Source of the DNA: Streblospio benedicti
Taxonomy: Eukaryota > Annelida > Polychaeta > Spionida > Spionidae
Length of the DNA: 64,000 nucleotides
Direction of reading: 5' to 3'
NCBI GenBank assembly: GCA_019095985.1
Contig: CM032666.1
Span: forward strand, 2,715,548 to 2,779,547
The position numbers and the translations under genes were made by a program. The notes under the pieces are model-generated. The model was given only the letters and a program-made list of their open reading frames with translations, was not told the origin of the DNA and searched no databases. Positions within the stretch are counted from its first letter, which is position 1, and each line of letters opens with the position of its first letter. This document shows positions 35,600 to 46,805 of this stretch, piece by piece.

Positions 35600-38083
35600 A
35601 GCTAACACACAAAATATGCGGCTCATAATACTCATCTGGACCGCTCTCCAAGCCGTAGGAGCCACACCCCTGCATATCACGTACAAAGCAGCGGTCGGAC
35701 TCCTCTTCAAGCACGAACCACACACAATAATACACCCTGATGGACACTTTGATCTTCACTTCATGATTAAAATATCCCCCCTAAGTGCGATGGCACGGGA
35801 AATTTACAGCAATGAAAACATCTAAGTAGAATGCAACTTAGACGGCACGGGACAAAACCTATGCCTCTACATCAAAAACATTACCAAACTCGAAATGAAA
35901 CAACAAACGGAGCGACACATGAAAATTCACGATGATTTGCTACAACAATTCCTTATTATAGACGGCCCACAAAAATGCTCGTGGCTGCCCTTAAGTGGCA
36001 TATTCTCGACCGTGTTGGCACAGCCAAACACTCAGACGTCAGAAAGCTGAAAGCACAACTCAAGAAAATGTCCACTAATGCCTAATCCCTCGATGCCAAC
36101 TACGACAACCTATATAACGCATTCTAAGACACATACAACGCCACGACTCACCACATCAATGGCCTAGTCACGCTAGTACATCACCAAGATGAGACACTGC
36201 TAGCCACAATCAACAACATGGACAGACTCAATAATCAAATCAATGATTTCGTCTCATTCGCCTCCCCAAGCGAACTCAACTACCTGCTGGAGCTGCTTGC
36301 GGTTTTGAACAGGCTCCAACAACGCACTGAACACATCCTACAATTTCATGATGTACTTACAGACTTCACCACTGGCCTCAAAGCGCTCGCCAGAAACCAT
36401 TTACTTCCAAGCCTCATGTCGCCAAAATCACTCAGTAAAGGCCTACGCACGCTATCTTTCAAAATCCGTCGATACAACTACCAACCGCTACCCTACAATC
36501 ATCTCAAACACTACTACTACAAAACCTCCACAGCTGTAGGACACATACTCGATGGAACTCTCGTCGTCTCAATACCAGTTCCCTTCATCTCGTCGACGCT
36601 GCTCATTTTCAACCTATATCACATGACGACTCAACCCCTCCCCATCCACGGAGCCACGTCCAATCAAGCGCCGTTCACCAGATTACAGCTAGAACACGAA
36701 TATTTTCTGATTTCCTCAGACAATAATTACTACGGGTTTGCATCACAACATGAGGTCCTTGAATGCCAGCAAAACACGCATGTGTGTCATCTACCCGAAG
36801 CCCTCCATCACCGCAGCAGAGGTGGGTGTGAATACAACGTCTTCACCAACATAGACAACATCGACAAATGCAACTTCCGGGTATACGTCCAAGATTCCCT
36901 GCAAACCGCGACACTTGTCAGACCACATGAATACCTCCTGCACGGTTTTAATCAATCAATCACCATCAAATGTGCCGAAAAAGATCAAACCCAAATGCAA
37001 ATCACCACCCACACAATAGTCACGCTCATATACTGTCACATCGTAGTTGACAACGTAATCATCGGACCCCGTATCGAAGGCTGTGATTCCACACAAACTA
37101 GCGAAATTATAGCTGAATACCCTGTCAACCTCCAACTAGCACGCAAAATGAACGCCCTCAGCACGCTCAAGTTCCCCTTGGTCGACTTCACCAGCAAATC
37201 CAAACCTACAGTGAACTACGTAGACATGACTCGCTACACGGATCAATTACAAAGCGACCTTCACGCCAGCTTGGACCTCGGCATCAACGCCCAACATGTG
37301 TTTGATAAACTTAACCACTATAAGAAACAAGAACTCGATAATACCATCTGCGTCCCAGAGCAAAACTCGATGTCATTCATCGAAATAATCATATTAGTAC
37401 TCCTGACACTATGGAACGTACTACTGACGTTAGCAGTCCTGGCATTCTGGCACATGAACCGAAATGGAAACAACCCAGACATACCCAACGTATCCGCATT
37501 AGCGTCCACCCTGCCGCTGGTCCTCTCGTTTGACATGGGCGCACCCCCACCCACCACCCCACCCCCATGCGACACCGACATAATCGAAGACGAATTGGCC
37601 ATCATCGCTTACGCAATACTGGGCGCAATAGCCTCCCTCATTATTCATACGATCTACAAACTCATCTCCAGGTACCAAGCATACAAACAACTTCAAGACC
37701 ACCAGCTTCTAAATCAAACAGCCGGACTGTACTACAAAAGCTTCTCGGTCGATTATCAGTGCATCCTATTCCCAAGGGACATACCGGTGGATTCACGCAT
37801 GAAAATAGCCAACCTCCCAAGATTTGCAGGCTACACACTTTCCACACGCTCCTGCTGGCCAAAAATCACTCTCGAATGGCCAAATAACCTTACCCTACAA
37901 CGAGGTATAGATACCATTATCATCCCAATGCCCAACACATTTCATGTTTCAATAAAGAATGCCACGATCCTCAAATGCATCGGAGATAACGTGAACTACT
38001 ACGGATGTGTGCTCATAAAGAGACATGACCAAAACTACTATAGCAACATAAGAAACGAAGATGTAACAGCTACCGACATATAA
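35600..38083 (+). pseudogene. env region of the Gypsy-like fossil (Baculo_F-like glycoprotein)
   Basis: The longest open stretch is 36218-38083 (621 codons). It carries the pattern of baculovirus F / errantivirus Env proteins: ALARNHLLPSLMSPKSLSKG, then LPYNHLKHYYYKT, LVVSIPVPF and IFNLYHMTTQPLP, then spaced cysteines (LECQQNTHVCHL). A hydrophobic membrane segment lies at about residues 385-412 of that stretch (EIIILVLLTLWNVLLTLAVL). A second hydrophobic stretch follows at about 461-482 and then ~135 residues, longer than the usual tail. A signal-peptide-like start lies near 35616. The region as a whole is broken. Confidence 0.7.
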
Positions 38084-38532
38084 TTTATTCTCTTTTCAAT
38101 GATACACAAGAGAAAAAAATAACAGAAAGAACTTGACGTACACAAACACAACATACTAAGATTCTTACACATCACTAACCATAATGTTACACATACTTAT
38201 TTATAATTTACCACTTACTCCATCTAAAAATCTCTCAAAACACACAGTTTTAATATTATGCTTATTACACATAACTATTTGGATATATATATACATTAAT
38301 CTACGCTTTCAAATATACCTATTAGCTACTTAGAAATATATACACTAGAATCTAAATGTTGTACATTAGAAAAAAAAAGAAACATAACTACGCTTTCATT
38401 ATCCATAAACTAGTTAGAACCATATACACTATAACTTCAATGTTATTTTTAATCTAGGCTGTTCACACTTATCACTATATATCCACTAGGTCAGACTGTA
38501 CACAATATCCGTTAGTTACACACAAGCAATCC

Positions 38533-39481
38533 TCAATCGCGCGGCCGACGAGGACTGCGGCTCCGCCGACCATTTCGACGAGAGCCGCTCCCGGTCCTCG
38601 CCGACCGCTCGCAAGACCGGCCGCCCTCGCAGCTGCGAGACCGCCGAGAACGCCGGGCATCCCAAGAACCGCCCAGACCTCGGGGCACACGGCCCCCACT
38701 CCGTGATCCAATGTCCGCGGCAGCAGTGTCTATAGCAGCTGCCGGAAACGGAGGCGGGGGGCAATAGTGTGGCACGTATGCCCTGTAGGCCAGATTGGCC
38801 ATAATGTATTGGCTGGCGTGCAACGGCGCCAGCGTCCCAACCATTGCCCGGCCGTCACCAACCATCACATGACCGCCAATCCCAGCCCTGCTCGAGTCCT
38901 TGGATCTACCATCATGGCCCCGCCGACGCTCCTGTGCTTCCTCCCGGAAGCATCGACGGGAGCTATCCTCAGTAGCTCTTGCACTGTCCACGTGGGATGC
39001 CGAGCGAGCGCGCACCCGACGCCAGTCCACCACTTCGCGTTCCCGTTTACGGCCGCAGCCGGCATCGGTGCGGACCTCAAACCAGACGGCCACAGTCTCG
39101 GACGTAACGCCAGACTCCAGAACACGTACGGCGTCACACACGCGCCCGGCACCACCTCGACCCTCCTCACTGGCGGATGAATCGTCCAGCGATCCCTCAG
39201 ACGCGTGCACACTAACGACGTCGGCACCCGGTGACTCCGCAGCTCCTGGGCTCGCGTTGCTGCCCGCGTCGTCAACCGCGTCGATGGAGGGGTCCAGTGC
39301 AGCAGTGTCGCCCTCACCACCAGCAGACGCAGATGGGCCCGCTTCACCACCTTCTTCCGTGTTGACCGTCTGCAACAGCCCGGCAGTCCCGGCCGCGAAT
39401 GTCAAACCAGTCACTGCAGCCCTGAGATCTGCCGGCTCAATCACAAAACGATTGTTGGCCATACGGTTCTCCATGGCCCAT
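38533..39481 (-). other. Antisense open frame between env and 3' LTR
   Basis: A - frame stays open for over 300 codons in a GC-rich island that contrasts with the AT-rich surroundings. Its middle is Glu/Asp/Ser/Gly-rich (ASEGSLDDSSASEEGRGG) and its end is Arg/Ser-rich (RRSRRSRSCEGGRSCERS, RRNGRRSRSPRRPRD), like a nuclear or RNA-binding tail. I do not recognise a family. The frame begins just after an acceptor-like TTTCAG (39482-39487, - strand). It lies inside the boundaries of the Gypsy-like fossil. It could instead be a captured sequence, or an open frame by GC-rich chance. Confidence 0.45.
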
Positions 39482-39656
39482 CTGAAACACAAGCGACAAT
39501 TAACAACACCGTCGTACAGCATATCATCACACCACGTCATCAACAAACGAAGTCATCAAACAACAAAACATCACATCGTATGACCACAGCTACCCCACCA
39601 GTTACAAATATCTTACCAACAAAACAAAAAATAAATAAATAAAAAGCATAAAATAC

Positions 39657-39944
39657 TTACGTGATGCCAGCATGTGGGTAGCTCGGAAACATCCTGATGA
39701 AATCACTTTGCAGCCTCGACAGATCGTCCAGGCTCAGTTTCAAAAACCGGCACACGATAGTATACTTGTCCATATTCTCAAATTCGTCACAAAAGAAGAA
39801 ACACGTCTGAATGCTATGACAGCCAAAGAACGAGTGACAAACGCCGCGCCAACCTCCAACCCCCGGCTCATTAATGTCACAACACAAAGAACCATAACCA
39901 TGGATCATCAGCCACAGCTCACCTGGAAGCCATATCCAAATCAC
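39657..39944 (-). other. Second antisense open frame next to the LTR
   Basis: A short - frame rich in Cys and aromatic residues (GSLCCDINEPG, CFFFCDEFENMDKYTIVCRF) that ends LQSDFIRMFPSYPHAGIT. A strong donor-like GTAAGTATTTT follows at 39660 on the - strand, opposite the acceptor-like TTTCAG at 39482-39487. The frame begins within ~40 bp of the polypurine tract, so a transcript from the LTR side would read it first. Function and family are unknown. Confidence 0.35.
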
Positions 39945-39973
39945 ACAAATAAAAGAAAAAGATTACATCTTTT

Positions 39974-40175
39974 TCCTTTAAGGGGGGTAGAATGCGGCAG
40001 TGACTCACAGACTCCTCACGGACTCATAAGTCACCGCCGCACTGCGTGAGCAAAGTGAGCTATAGTCTAAGGGACGCCTAGCTCTGAGGGACAGAGCGCT
40101 ACGACGGGCAGATGTGAAATAAACTTAGAACCAGCGAGACGTCTTATTCTCAGTACCTCACTATTATAAGATGAT
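39974..40175 (+). repeat. Polypurine tract and single 3' LTR of the Gypsy-like fossil
   Basis: TTTAAGGGGGG (39978-39987) is a good plus-strand primer tract. After it, ~185 bp of LTR-like sequence contains the inverted words GACTCACAGACTC and GACTCATAAGTC and AATAAA at 40118-40123, then ends near 40170 where AT-rich sequence begins. No partner LTR lies in the window, so both edges are approximate. Confidence 0.55.
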
Positions 40176-41553
40176 TTTTAACAGTCCCAAGGCTTCATAA
40201 AGAGGACCATTGCAAACGTCCCTTAAGGGACCACCCTTATATTAAACCAGTTGACGCCAGTCCTTGGGCAGCCTTAAAAGGAATGTTCTACTGAAGTGTG
40301 TGAGACTATCTGTGCCATGGATTGCATTATGTTCCCATTACCATAGACACTAATTTTTCATCCCATAGATTTTGCATATTAGATGCCAAGTGCATTTCAA
40401 GTAATCAATGACTTAATTGAGATACACTTGTAGGAGCTTCAAGTCGGAGTCAATCCAGGTAGTTCTCTGTCTGGGCCAAGTATACTACACCCAAGCTCAG
40501 AAATCCATAGCTTTATCTGTTGCTTGACTTCTTGCTCATTACAAAAGATGCTACATTGTGGCATAAGAACTTTCTTATCTCAATTTACCTTCAGTCTTAA
40601 AGTTTGTTCCAAAACACTCTTTCTCCATATCATACTTGATACTTGGAAGGTGCTAAATTGGCAGTATAATGAAGTGTGCCAATATCATTTATTATTTATT
40701 TGTATATACTAACAAAAGTGGTCAGAACCAACATTACAAAGTATCACCCATGCCCACAATTTGCACAAGGGTGGGTGCTGGAGAAAAATAGTGCTGTACT
40801 CATTTCATACACTTTACTCAATATATCCCTTTCCTATATGTAAAAGGAAGGCATTATACAAAAACACTGACCTTTCCTACATTAGCTGTGAATAAAATGA
40901 CTTGGCGGAGACCTAAATGTTACACACATGTACATGGAGTGACCGTTCCTGGTTGGACGTAATGGACAGAACCTAAGTATTAAAAGGACTATAGATGTGT
41001 ATTGTGTAAGTAAATGTGTATGTATCTGGGCTATGCCAATGTGTATGTGGGTACTGGTGTGTGCTATCGAGTCATGGGTACTGTCAGGATGGAAAGCATG
41101 CTATCAGGACTTGGTGATCGGTGTCAGATTTGGCGTTGCGCTTTTTGAGGACAAGGGTGGGTGCTATCAGGACGATGGGTGGGAGTGGATGGTGTAGACC
41201 AGTGGTGAAGACCTGAACCACAGATTAGTTAAACAGATTGTTCACTCCAGCTAACAGCCTGTTGATTTATATATAGATTTTTTGTGCTGCTAGCACAGCA
41301 GCGCCGCCCTGTGGTGATGATGTAAAAACGCATGCTAATGCTCTCTGCTAGTATATATAAGTGTACTAGCTGCTACATTATTATTAATATTGAGTTATGA
41401 TATAAATCTAGCAGAAATTAATGTTAGTCATTTTGATTAACGATATCATGGATGATATCAAAACAAAGAAAGAGAGAAAACATAGAAGTGTAAAAACATT
41501 TATTCAAGAAACTTCTTAACATCATCATTTTACAGATACTGTACATAAGATTC
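40176..41553. other. Intergenic, no gene seen
   Basis: A few short duplications occur (for example GTGCTATCAGGAC words at 41098 and 41160). No coding region or element was recognised. Confidence 0.5.
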
Positions 41554-41740
41554 TTAAGAAGTTTAAAGTCACAGATAGTAGCTGTGCATTTTTTAGTATG
41601 ATTTGTGTTAAGCATTTAAGAAGTTTCAAGTCACAGATAGTAACTTTGCATTTTTGTAGTATGAATTGTGATAAGCATTTCAGAAGTTTCACGTCATACT
41701 TTGTGTTATTGTAAAAATAAATGTCAAAAGTGTCATATAA
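41554..41740. repeat. 62-63-bp tandem repeat, about 2.5 copies
   Basis: Units start at 41554, 41616 and 41679. Shared words are AAGAAGTTTCAAGTCACAGA, TAGTA and AGTATGAATTGTG-TAAGCAT. It lies just outside the inverted arm of the Penelope-like element. Confidence 0.8.
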
Positions 41741-41856
41741 TGTTAACGATTTCTTGTTGTGAGAATTGCATTTTTCAATGTACTTTTCATGGCTTTTTAA
41801 AACAATGAATAAAAATGAAATAACGTCCTGATAACACATGTCTATTATTTCAGAAA

Positions 41857-42171
41857 TATGACAACATTGATCTTTGATAAACCCAAACATTTTTACCTTT
41901 TCCAAGCTGACGTCACACAGGATGACAGGATGTGACGTCAGGAAGTAGGTCAATGTCGGGGGGGGGGCTGTCGCCGCGAGCAGCCCATGGCTTCAGTAGG
42001 GTGTCATATGCATGTGATAAGGTGTATGCACCTTCATCTCAGTTCATCGTCTTGTGAATTTTCCTTATTGCGATTGCTTCCCGGATCTGTACTAGTGTTA
42101 GACTCACGACTGATGGGCTTCGTGTTGTCCCAGTCAGGGATATGGTTCAAATTGGCCATGTGATCTGTGAT
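41857..42171 (-). mobile_element. Inverted partial copy of the Penelope-like element 3' end
   Basis: Reverse complement of 42785-43152. It shares CACATGGCCAATTTGAACCA, GTGAGTCTAACACTAG, GCAATA-GG-AAAATTCACAAGA, CCATGGGCTGCTCGC and GACGTCACATCCTGTCATCC. Relative to the right arm it lacks ~45 bp near 41898. It abuts the forward element at 42172. Confidence 0.85.
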
Positions 42172-43155
42172 GGTGGAAGATGGCCACTTAAAGACAATAG
42201 TGTACAGGAAGAGCACTCATACGAACCAATCTCGTAACTTTGATTCACATCACCCTACCATACACAAGTTAGGAGTTGTAAGGACATTACTGGATAGAGC
42301 AGAGGTCATAGTATCCGAGGAAAAGGATAGGGAAGCTGAGGTGAATACCATCACAGAGGCTCTCAGCATCTGTAACTACCCCAAGTGGACGTTTCAAGAG
42401 ATAAAACGCATGTAGAAAACTAGTGATGTTATCGAGCCAAATCCAGAGGCATGGTAGTCATCCCGTATGTCAAAGGGATATCAGAGAGGATGGCTAGAAC
42501 ACTCAGAGAACACAGCATCAGTACTGCCTTTATAAACCTTACAAGACCCTGAGAAACATTTTGGTCCACCCTAAGGACAAAATCAAGCCAATAGGTGATA
42601 TGTGGATGTGTGTACAAAATTGAGTGCAGAAACTGTGACAGTGTGAATATTGGCGAAACAGGGAGGAAATTATGTACTCGTGTGGCAGAACACCAAAAGA
42701 ATGTCAAAGACCATACCTTCAGTGGAGTACGCACCAGAGCCACCCGTTTGTCATCTGCAAATGACTTGCACAAATCCGCAATCACAGATCACATGGCCAA
42801 TTTGAACCATATCCCTGACTGCGACAACACGAAGCCCAACAGTCGTGAGTCTAACACTAGAGACAGACAGATCCGGGAAGCGATCGCAATAGGGAAAATT
42901 CACAAGATGATGAACCGAGATGAAGGTGCATACACCTTATCACATGCATATGACACCCTACTGAAGCCATGGGCTGCTCGCAGGGACAGCCACCCCCCCC
43001 CCCAGCGCCGCCCCTGACACTGACCTACTTCCTGACGTCACATCCTGTCATCCTGTGTGACGTCAGCTTGAAAAAGACTGTCTGACAGACAAAGTCGAAA
43101 ATATTTGCAAAGGTAAAAAATGTTTGGGTTTATCAAAGATCAATGTCGTCATAGC
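42172..43155 (+). mobile_element. Penelope-like retroelement, RT end plus GIY-YIG endonuclease (5'-truncated)
   Basis: The + strand encodes the end of a Penelope-type RT (TIVYRKSTHTNQSRNFDSHH, HKLGVVRTLLDRAEVIVSEE). After a disrupted linker it reads CGCVYKIECRNCDSVNIGET and GRKLCTRVAEHQKN. This is a GIY-YIG endonuclease with the C-x2-C pair and IGETGR core typical of Penelope-like elements. A terminal reading (DRQIREAIAIGKIHK) follows. The RT core is missing, and more than one frame disruption separates the two parts, so it is inactive. Penelope-like copies often carry partial inverted copies at the 5' side, as here. Confidence 0.85.
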
Positions 43156-43930
43156 ACAAAAGAAACCCAATGAAGCTATTCCATTTATTTTAAAAATACC
43201 TTTGCATGACTGACATTGACTGGAAGAAAAAAGAACAGGAATTTCTGACATTAACTAATTTTGTTTTCCCAAAATTAACAATTAGGTACAAAGTCAAACC
43301 CAATTGAAATCCATTAAATTCTTATTTCTCCAATTTAAAAAAACGAACTGACATTGAAAATAATGTCTGCAGAATTCATTGAGATTACGCTCCAAGGAAC
43401 TTTATAATCTCTGCACAAATTAATATTACAATTTTTTATCATTTTAATTTCTTCTAAAAAAAGAACTGAGATTGAAAATAATGTCTGCAGAATTTATTGA
43501 GATTACACTCCATGGAACTTTGTTGTCTCTGCACAAATTAATATTACAATTTATTCTTTTAATTTCTTCAGTTAAGAGTGTTAAACTAGTACTAGTAATT
43601 TACTTTTTATTTGCACGTTGCAATCGTTGCATTCCAGGAGTAATATTTATTTTTAAACACTTAAAACAAAAAGCATTTTTATTGTTTAATTTAGTTTAGT
43701 TCATTTTACACAAAGCTATCTATGATGGTACCCAAGTGAGATACTCACATGTACACATATATAGAATGACAAATGTATATAGAGTGAAAACTTTTCAATA
43801 ACAAGTACATAGGATATGTGATAAACTCACAAATATAAATATATACAAGTATTTATATCAATAAATACAGTTTTGAAATACTATAATATAAAATGAAATG
43901 TTCAAACAACATATGACTACATAAATTCAC
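43156..43930. repeat. 118-bp tandem duplication in AT-rich spacer
   Basis: Copies at about 43345-43455 and 43463-43570 share GAACTGA-ATTGAAAATAATG, TCTGCAGAATT-ATTGAGATT and CTCTGCACAAATTAATATTA. The remaining AT-rich sequence to 43930 shows no gene. Confidence 0.75.
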
Positions 43931-43936
43931 AAGTGT

Positions 43937-45200
43937 TCATGATCGCTCCAAATTAACAAATAGGTCTTGCCATGGAACACGTCCTGCTTCACTTCCAAAA
44001 TAGTGGAGCAGAGTCTCAGTTACTTTCTTGCCTTCCTCGAGATGAAACCTGTTACTGGCTGTAACATGTACGTCCGGAATAACAGCATCAGTCCTCCATG
44101 CACCCGGGACGATCCGGTGGTTTTCATCTTCTTGGCCTACCATGGTGACATGCGAGTTCGGGAAGCAGATCCTCAGAAGGTTGTGTAGACACAGCATGGC
44201 CTTAACCATTTTCATGACAACCTCGGGACTCTGGTGAAGCTTCGTCAGTAAACATCTCTATCTAGAGGCCAAGATACCAAAAGTATTTTCAATGACACGA
44301 CGACCTCTCGAGATGCGGTATTTGAAAACACGCTGAGGCCTGGTGAGGCTTTGATGGGGATATGGCTTCATGAGATGCGGTGTGAGGCCAAAGGGATCAT
44401 CACCCAACAGATAGTACGGCATGTTTCGATCATCATTCAGCAATGGATCAGGATCTGGCAAGTTGAGGAAACCCTCATGCAGACACTCTTTGAACTCGCT
44501 GTCGTTGAAAATCTGTGCATCGCTCTGATGACCCATGCCACCAACGTAGGCCCAGAGAAACTTGTAATCAGCATCGACAACAGCCATCAAGACGATGGAG
44601 AAAAATCCCTTGTAATTATGGTAGAGGGATCCACTGTCTGCTGGTTTGTATGTATGTGTTTCCCATCCACGGCACCCAGAGCATGAGGCACATTATCTCG
44701 AGTGGACGAGGGATACCACTTCTCGCCACGCAGCAGCATCTTGAGGGCACTTCATAGCTTCGTCAGAGAATGCTTCACACACTTTGGACACAAATTTGGT
44801 GATAGTGCTACGGCCTACACGGAACTGGAAACCAAGTGAAGGGTACAATTCACCGGTAGAAAGAAACCGTAGCGGCAAGCTTGATACCACTTGGCAGCGG
44901 CTCCCTGTAGCCAATATCGTCTGCTTGTATGCTGTCTTTCACTCTATCATGAATCTCTTCAAACAGTTGGGGTGCATACTCATAAAGTTGAAGTAGCTTT
45001 CTCTATCTTCTATCTCCATTTCCTGCATTAGATTGTCCCAATGTCCGAACATTAACCTGCGGTCAGCGGTATTCCACGGTCTACACCAGAGCCGAGGTGA
45101 GGCACGATGTTTCGGGTACTTGGTTTTCTTCTTGCGTGGTGGACCGTCATGTGGTTGTTCTGGTTCTTCTTCTTCATCTTCATCTTTATTTTTTTTTCAA
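43937..45200 (-). pseudogene. PIF/Harbinger transposase (HARBI1-like), lightly damaged
   Basis: DDE transposase of the DDE_Tnp_4 type. N-terminus (about 45200-44940): an acidic run, RPWNTADRRLMFGHWDNLM and DRESYFNFMSMHPNCLKRF. Middle (44914-44693): YPSLGFQFRVGRSTITKFVS. Catalytic part (44590-44258): VDADYKFLWAYVGGMGHQSD (first D), YLLGDDPFGLTPHLMKPYP (second D), RGRRVIENTFGILASR (E). After a TAG in the place of the usual Trp, 44215-43937 gives MVKAMLCLHNLLR to the stop. Frame changes lie between the N-terminal, middle and catalytic pieces. All three catalytic residues survive. The Myb-like partner ORF was not seen, and terminal inverted repeats were not identified. Confidence 0.85.
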
Positions 45201-45399
45201 CTTGGTATACATGTAATTTATATTATTATTATATATTTATTAAACATAATATGCCCAATGCTTGTACTTCCTTGGGCAGCATCACTGATAGCTTCGTGTA
45301 AACTGAACGCGATTCATATGGTGCGGGCTGTTTTTAAACCTTTTTGGCCAAAGATCGCGACCAAGTTTTCCTCAATTCTCTATTTACTCGAGACCTAAT

Positions 45400-45745
45400 C
45401 GCAATGAAGTCTTCTTAGTCTTTACCAGATCTTTACCAGGTCGTAACCACATCGCCATCATCGGCGCTATGTTGCAACCAAGTCTCAACCTAGTCTTCAT
45501 CAGGTCTTCACCATGTCAGGATCAAGTCTTCCTCAAGTCGTCACCATGTCGTGACCAGTCACCGTGACAGGTGCCCAAATTCTGAAATTTTACCAGATTT
45601 AGTCTTCACCAGTCTTTACCAAAGCGTAACCTATGGTGACCATGGAACCGGTAGATTTTTTTCCCACCAAAAATGTGAAATTTGTTGTGACCTAGTCGTC
45701 GACACCCACGACTTTTTTAGGTTGTGACTAGGTCAGGACCGTGGA
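45400..45745. repeat. Degenerate ACCAGGTCTTCACCATGTC short-period repeat
   Basis: Words such as CTTTACCAGATC, TTTACCAGGTCGTAACC, CATCAGGTCTTCACCATGTC, CAAGTCGTCACCATGTCGTG and TAGTCTTCACCAGTC recur over ~340 bp with a ~12/24-bp rhythm. It follows the transposase 5' end and may be subterminal sequence of that element (inference). Confidence 0.55.
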
Positions 45746-45805
45746 ACAGGGGGGTAAGATTCCGGACCCCGTGGAGTTAAAAGTGGGGGGTATCAGATTC
45801 TTTAT

Positions 45806-46180
45806 AATGGAGCCGTTGTTATCGATGGTGCCCCATGGGGCTGGTCGTTAAGTTGAAAACCCCTAATAGTGCTTCGTTAAAGTGGCTTTTTTGGCATCAG
45901 ATGTAGCTCCATATATTAATGGAGAGAACGTTGTTATCGATGGTGCATCATCTAAAACGATGGGGCTGGTCGTTAAGTTGAAAACCCCTAATAGTGCTTC
46001 ATATGATTGAAGTGGTTTTTATTTAGACACCACATTTATTTTCGTTATTTGTGTTTTCATTAAAATGTGAATAAGAGAATATTCAATAATTACACTTGTT
46101 GAATGGCAAACTCTTCCATATTTGTTTAAGTATGGAAATAAATTTTTAGATGGCACTGATGTATCATTGGATTTTGACTT
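45806..46180 (+). pseudogene. Copy of the last SDR exon and 3' UTR, internally duplicated
   Basis: 45880-46010 reads VAFLASDVAPYINGENVVID and SSKTMGLVVKL, then TGA, the end of an SDR close to that at 4197-4376. Downstream the 3' UTR also matches, including GTTTAAG-(A/T)GGAAATAAAT with AATAAA at 46137-46142, and ends near GGATTTTG as at 4566. A 65-70-bp block (GTTGTTATCGATGGTGC to CCCCTAATAGTGCTTC) occurs twice, at 45811-45875 and 45930-46000. The exon start and splice acceptor are missing, so it is most likely a duplicated fragment. A real terminal exon of a paralogue is less likely. Confidence 0.8.
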
Positions 46181-46455
46181 TCTGCTTTATGCTTATGACT
46201 TTATGCTTTATAACCGTTTGATAGAAGGGGTAAAACCGGTTTGAATGAACACATGACCGAAAACTCCAAGCATAATAAAAGACATGGCGAGTAATATGCA
46301 CATTATATGCTTTGTCATATATTGCTTTGGCTTATAACTTAAAAAGTAATATGGCTCACATTTGGCCGGTCAAAAATGCTGTTGGAGAGAGCACCTCAAG
46401 CACTGTCAAATGAAGTACTAAATTATCATTTTAGCTCTTAAAATACTTTCGAATC

Positions 46456-46805
46456 CATAGGCAGATCCAGGTTTTCGTAATCGGTGGGGGTGGGTGCGCA
46501 CTTACGTGATTTCATGAAAAACCCTATGAAAATGAAGTATTTTGGTGGGAAAAGCCCCCCCGATCTGCCTATGGATGATGGATGGCCACAGTAAAGGCGC
46601 GAACTCACTTGATCCATTCCATAGGCACATCCAGGTTTTCGGAAAAGGGGGGGGGGCACACTTAAGATAAAGAGGGTGCGCACTTACGTGATTTCATGAA
46701 AACCCTATGAAAATGAAGTATTTTGGTGGGAAAAGCCCCCCCCCCCCGGATCTGCCTATGGATTATGGTAGGCCACAGTAAAGGCGCGAACTCACTTGAT
46801 CCATT
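46456..46805. mobile_element. MITE plus flank, tandemly duplicated (hAT-like family)
   Basis: Copy 1, 46457-46574: ends CCATAGGCAGATCCAGG and GATCTGCCTATGG. Copy 2, about 46620-46760: CATAGGCACATCCAGG and GATCTGCCTATGG. Both hold TTACGTGATTTCATGAAAA and AATGAAGTATTTTGGTGGGA. The flank GGCCACAGTAAAGGCGCGAA with CTCACTTGATCCATTC also occurs twice (46584 and 46771, period ~187 bp). So element and flank were duplicated together, not inserted twice. Confidence 0.8.

Larger units (their letters stand above)
34150..40175 (+). mobile_element. Fossil of an env-bearing Gypsy-like LTR element, 3' part
   Basis: Parts in order: integrase (34150-34876), env region (about 35600-38083), a ~1.9-kb segment with open frames on the opposite strand, polypurine tract (about 39974-39987), and a single short LTR (about 39988-40175). 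Everything upstream of the integrase (5' LTR, gag, protease, RT, RNase H) is missing, so the copy is dead. About two or three further breaks are visible in the pol and env parts. With only one LTR, age cannot be taken from LTR divergence. The long open env frame suggests it is not very old. No target duplication was identified. Confidence 0.75.

Noticed and set aside
38900-39583. 227-codon + strand ORF in the GC-rich island
   Set aside because: It overlaps the longer opposite-strand frame and has no recognisable motif; GC-rich DNA opens several frames at once.
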